Positions 61,549 to 64,000 of a stretch of DNA of 64,000 nucleotides are shown here, piece by piece. The translations under genes and the position numbers were made by a program. The stretch covers positions 1 through 64,000 of the forward strand of contig NZ_JALJDX010000220.1 of the NCBI RefSeq assembly GCF_022952855.1, read 5' to 3'. The notes below the pieces were generated by a model. That model worked only from the letters and a program-made list of their open reading frames with translations, was not told the DNA's origin and made no database searches. The DNA is from Pseudomonas sp. RGM2987. Lineage in GTDB: Bacteria > Pseudomonadota > Gammaproteobacteria > Pseudomonadales > Pseudomonadaceae. The number at the start of each line of letters is the position of its first letter. The stretch's first letter is position 1.

Positions 61549-64000
61549 CTACCAGCTGATTCGCACCCCGAGATTGCCCGCTACACTGCGTTGTTGGTTG
61601 CTGTCCAGGTTGTTGCTGTAGTCGGCGCCTGCGTAAAGACTGACCGCTGGCGCCAGGCTCACGATGACTCCGATACCCAGGTCGGCCGTGGAGGAACGCT
61701 GCTGGGTCTGGACCCGGTCGGTGTTGTCGAACGTCACAGTGTCGGTGCCGGAAAACGTGTGCCAGAGGTTGGCACGCAGGTACGGTTCCACCGGCATGCC
61801 GCTGACCTGGTAGCGGCCCTTGAGCCGGGCACCGAGACGGCCGGTCCAGGCACTGTCGGAATCGAATTCGACCCGGGAGATTCCATCGTCCTGGGTGTCC
61901 AGGGAGACCTTCTGATGGATGATCTGGACCTGGGGCTCGAGCACCCAGTTGCTCGCCACGGCGAAGGGGTAACCGGCCTCCGCCGAGAGGGTCAAGGCAT
62001 GGCCGCGGTTATCGATCTTGAGGCCGCGCTCGGAACGGCTGTCGCCATCGAGTCGCGTGCCCATCACCACCGCATCGACATAGCCGCCGCTAGGGTCGAT
62101 GAGCGTCCAATAGAGGCCGTAGCTGTCGCCATCGAGATCCACTTTACCTGCGCGCCGGCCTTCGAAGCCGAGGTTGAAGCCATCGACGTTGCCGTTCAAT
62201 TCGGTATGCCCCACGAAGAAACCGATGCGCTGGGTCTGGCCGCCGGACGTTGGTGCGCTGTACAGGTCACTGCCCACCTGGAAACCCTTGATGGACCCGT
62301 CGAAGCGCGGCGTGACCGTGCCGGCCCAAGTCTGGTCCAGGTCCTTGCCATAGACACGACCCCAGCCGGCCCCGAATGCGCCGGTCTCGGTCAGCAGGCG
62401 CTGATCGCCCTGGCGGTCATGGAAGGTGCCCAAGGCCATCAGGGTCAGTTGCGCCGCGACCGGAGGCATGGCGGACCAGGTGGGCACTTCCGGACGATAC
62501 AACGGGATTGGCGCAGCACCTGCGACGGGCACCGGCAGCGGCGGCAATGGCGGCGAGGCGGGGGCGTTCGGCAGTGACGGAGCGGGGGGCGCCGCGAGTG
62601 GTCCGGCCACTACCGTCGAGCGCAGGTACCAGTTGTTTGCATTGCCCGTCACGCCGCCCTTGAACAAGCGATAGTCGAACGCACCGGCCGAGACCGACTG
62701 CGCCAGGGAAAACGCACCGTTGTCGCTGACCGCGCCGCCCTGGGCCTGGACCACTTCAATCCCGTCCTGGCTTGTCAACCCACCGGCACCGCCGACATTC
62801 GTGACGGCTATGGCGGTATTACCAGTGAGCGTTCCGCCATTGACCACCAGTTTGTCGCTGGGCGAACCATCAGCGCCGAGCACCGTCTGCAGGCGCAACT
62901 GGCCGTTGCTGCCAACATAGTTACCCTGCACGGTGAGGCTGTCATTGGTGCGGGTATTGTCGCGAGTCAGGTCGATCGTGCCGCTGTTATTGAGGGTGAC
63001 CAGTTGGCCGGCAGTGAACGGATTGACGCTGCCCTGGGTCGACGTCAGAACGCTGCTGCTGTCGATGTTCAGCACGCCCGTAGCCGTGGCAGAGTCGCCC
63101 AGTACCAGCGTGTCATTGAGGTCCAGGCGCGATCCCTGGGACAGGTTGACCGTCTCCCAGTTGACGTAGCGGGCACCGGTGCCAGAGGTCGTGGCTTCAA
63201 AGGTCAGGCTGTCCTGACCCAGGCCGCCATCCAGGCTGGGGGTCGTTGCGAGCAGGGCTTCATCCAGATTGCGCAACAGCGCCGTATCGGTGCCGTCGCC
63301 CATCAGGATCGCCGAACGGATGAGACCGCCACTCCATTGCAGTTGGTCATCGCCGAAACTGGTCCGGACCTGGCCGACGATCTCTCCACCGCTTACGGTA
63401 ATGCTATCGTTGCCGCCGCTGACACTGACGTTGCCGCCGATGCGTCCGGCGGACAGGATAATCGTGTCCTGGCCGAACCCGGTCACCAGGTTGCCGAGAA
63501 TTTCGCCGCCCGACATGTCGAAAATGTTGTCGTCGAGCTTCATGTCGACCCGGCCGATGGTGCCCCCGGTCATGCGAGCCTCATCGCCGTCCTCGAACGC
63601 ACCGACGATGGTGCCGCCGGTCATCAGGAAGGTATCCAGGCCATCGCCCTGGGCCAGGGACTGGATGCTGCCGCCGTTCATCACGAAATCATCGATGCCT
63701 GAACCCTGTTCCACGTCACCGGCGATGACCCCGTTGGGGTTGATCTGGATGTGATCGGTGCCGGCGCCAAAGGTGACATCGCCCTGGATGACGCCACTGC
63801 CATTGGCCGGCAGGGTCAAGGTGTTATTGCCCGAGAGGTCCGTCAGCCCGGCGCTGGTGCCGCTGTCGCAGACATAGGCATCGTCGCCCGCCGTTGGCGT
63901 CAGGGTACAGGCTGCCATGGCGCTCGGGGCATTGAACTGGAACAGGAGCAAAACCCACACAGCGTTGAACAGCCGATTGAATCCTTGATCGTGCAAGCTC
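61549..64000 (-). CDS. Autotransporter outer-membrane protein (partial at window edge)
   Basis: At least 815 residues are in the window; the true start probably lies beyond position 64000, since only a TTG is available at 63996. Parts in order: a signal segment (FNAVWVLLLFQFNAPSAMAA), a passenger of repeated short strands rich in MTGGTI / MSGGEI / VSGGEI with acidic turns (about residues 60-250, a beta-helix), a second passenger part, a Pro/Ala-rich linker (about 455-495) and a C-terminal barrel of about 280 residues ending LGVRISW. It is likely a surface-displayed or released adhesin-like protein. Confidence 0.9.
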   Translation of the reverse strand, partial: SLHDQGFNRLFNAVWVLLLFQFNAPSAMAACTLTPTAGDDAYVCDSGTSAGLTDLSGNNTLTLPANGSGVIQGDVTFGAGTDHIQINPNGVIAGDVEQGSGIDDFVMNGGSIQSLAQGDGLDTFLMTGGTIVGAFEDGDEARMTGGTIGRVDMKLDDNIFDMSGGEILGNLVTGFGQDTIILSAGRIGGNVSVSGGNDSITVSGGEIVGQVRTSFGDDQLQWSGGLIRSAILMGDGTDTALLRNLDEALLATTPSLDGGLGQDSLTFEATTSGTGARYVNWETVNLSQGSRLDLNDTLVLGDSATATGVLNIDSSSVLTSTQGSVNPFTAGQLVTLNNSGTIDLTRDNTRTNDSLTVQGNYVGSNGQLRLQTVLGADGSPSDKLVVNGGTLTGNTAIAVTNVGGAGGLTSQDGIEVVQAQGGAVSDNGAFSLAQSVSAGAFDYRLFKGGVTGNANNWYLRSTVVAGPLAAPPAPSLPNAPASPPLPPLPVPVAGAAPIPLYRPEVPTWSAMPPVAAQLTLMALGTFHDRQGDQRLLTETGAFGAGWGRVYGKDLDQTWAGTVTPRFDGSIKGFQVGSDLYSAPTSGGQTQRIGFFVGHTELNGNVDGFNLGFEGRRAGKVDLDGDSYGLYWTLIDPSGGYVDAVVMGTRLDGDSRSERGLKIDNRGHALTLSAEAGYPFAVASNWVLEPQVQIIHQKVSLDTQDDGISRVEFDSDSAWTGRLGARLKGRYQVSGMPVEPYLRANLWHTFSGTDTVTFDNTDRVQTQQRSSTADLGIGVIVSLAPAVSLYAGADYSNNLDSNQQRSVAGNLGVRISW

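Noticed and set aside
61591..62577. Plus-strand frame of 328 codons opposite the autotransporter gene
   Set aside because: Antisense shadow of the high-GC barrel coding sequence, without recognisable features.

Overview
The window reads as a chromosome segment of a Pseudomonas of the fluorescens group. Evidence: a four-gene MuxABC-OpmB (MdtABC-type) RND efflux operon, Pseudomonas-style palindromic repeats of the GTGGGAGCGGGC / GTGGCGAGGGAG type, high-GC coding with GC-rich third positions in the flanks, and tRNA-Cys, tRNA-Leu and tRNA-Ser genes of gamma-proteobacterial type.

Layout. 0-17.5 kb is housekeeping-like: a LysR regulator, a GNAT acetyltransferase, a DUF3313-type lipoprotein, thiol peroxidase, the mux operon, a dienoyl-CoA-isomerase-type crotonase, NudC, a TauE permease, and a zinc alcohol dehydrogenase paired with an SRPBCC protein. 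17.8-19.4 kb holds tRNA-Cys and tRNA-Leu, then a relic integrated element bounded by an imperfect duplication of the tRNA-Leu 3' end. 19.4-25 kb carries small Pseudomonas genes, a polysaccharide deacetylase and a membrane histidine kinase. 25-54 kb is accessory DNA with no REP elements, lower GC in places and many broken genes. It ends exactly at the 3' end of tRNA-Ser(UGA). 54.4-64 kb is core-like again: a YccA-type protein, a single-heme secreted protein, an Lrp regulator with a divergent EamA exporter, an aldehyde dehydrogenase and two autotransporter-type barrel proteins.

The accessory region has two catabolic modules separated by wreckage. Module 1 (25.3-35.8 kb) has an AEC carrier, a GntR regulator, an extra ketol-acid reductoisomerase, a Rieske oxygenase with its PDR/VanB-type reductase, an FMN reductase, an ACS-type MFS importer and a class II aldolase with a divergent LysR. 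Identical TGTATACA palindromes lie before the reductoisomerase and before the oxygenase, so both are probably under the GntR protein.

Module 2 (39.9-51.5 kb) is the most unusual part. On the minus strand lie a CaiB-type CoA-transferase, a complete Tau/Ssu-like ABC importer, a divergent phenylacetyl-CoA-epoxidase-like set and an OprD porin. Divergently transcribed is a 932-residue acyl-CoA ligase, with a convergent MarR regulator. The PaaD maturation factor is split in two: the MIP18 domain is one gene between paaA and paaB, and the C-terminal zinc ribbon is a separate 60-residue gene after paaC. The ligase is a tandem of two adenylation domains, the first having lost its ATP motifs. No paaE reductase and no downstream paa ring-opening genes are present. 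The inferred logic is: porin and ABC uptake of a carboxylate, CoA activation, then di-iron epoxidation of the CoA thioester. The substrate cannot be read from the sequence.

Module 2 is flanked on one side by a CoiA-like pseudogene, a broken NmrA gene, a dead P4-type integrase and an IS5-type remnant, and on the other by IS66 fragments and a dead IS1182-type element with intact 12-bp ends. All genes of module 2 itself are open.
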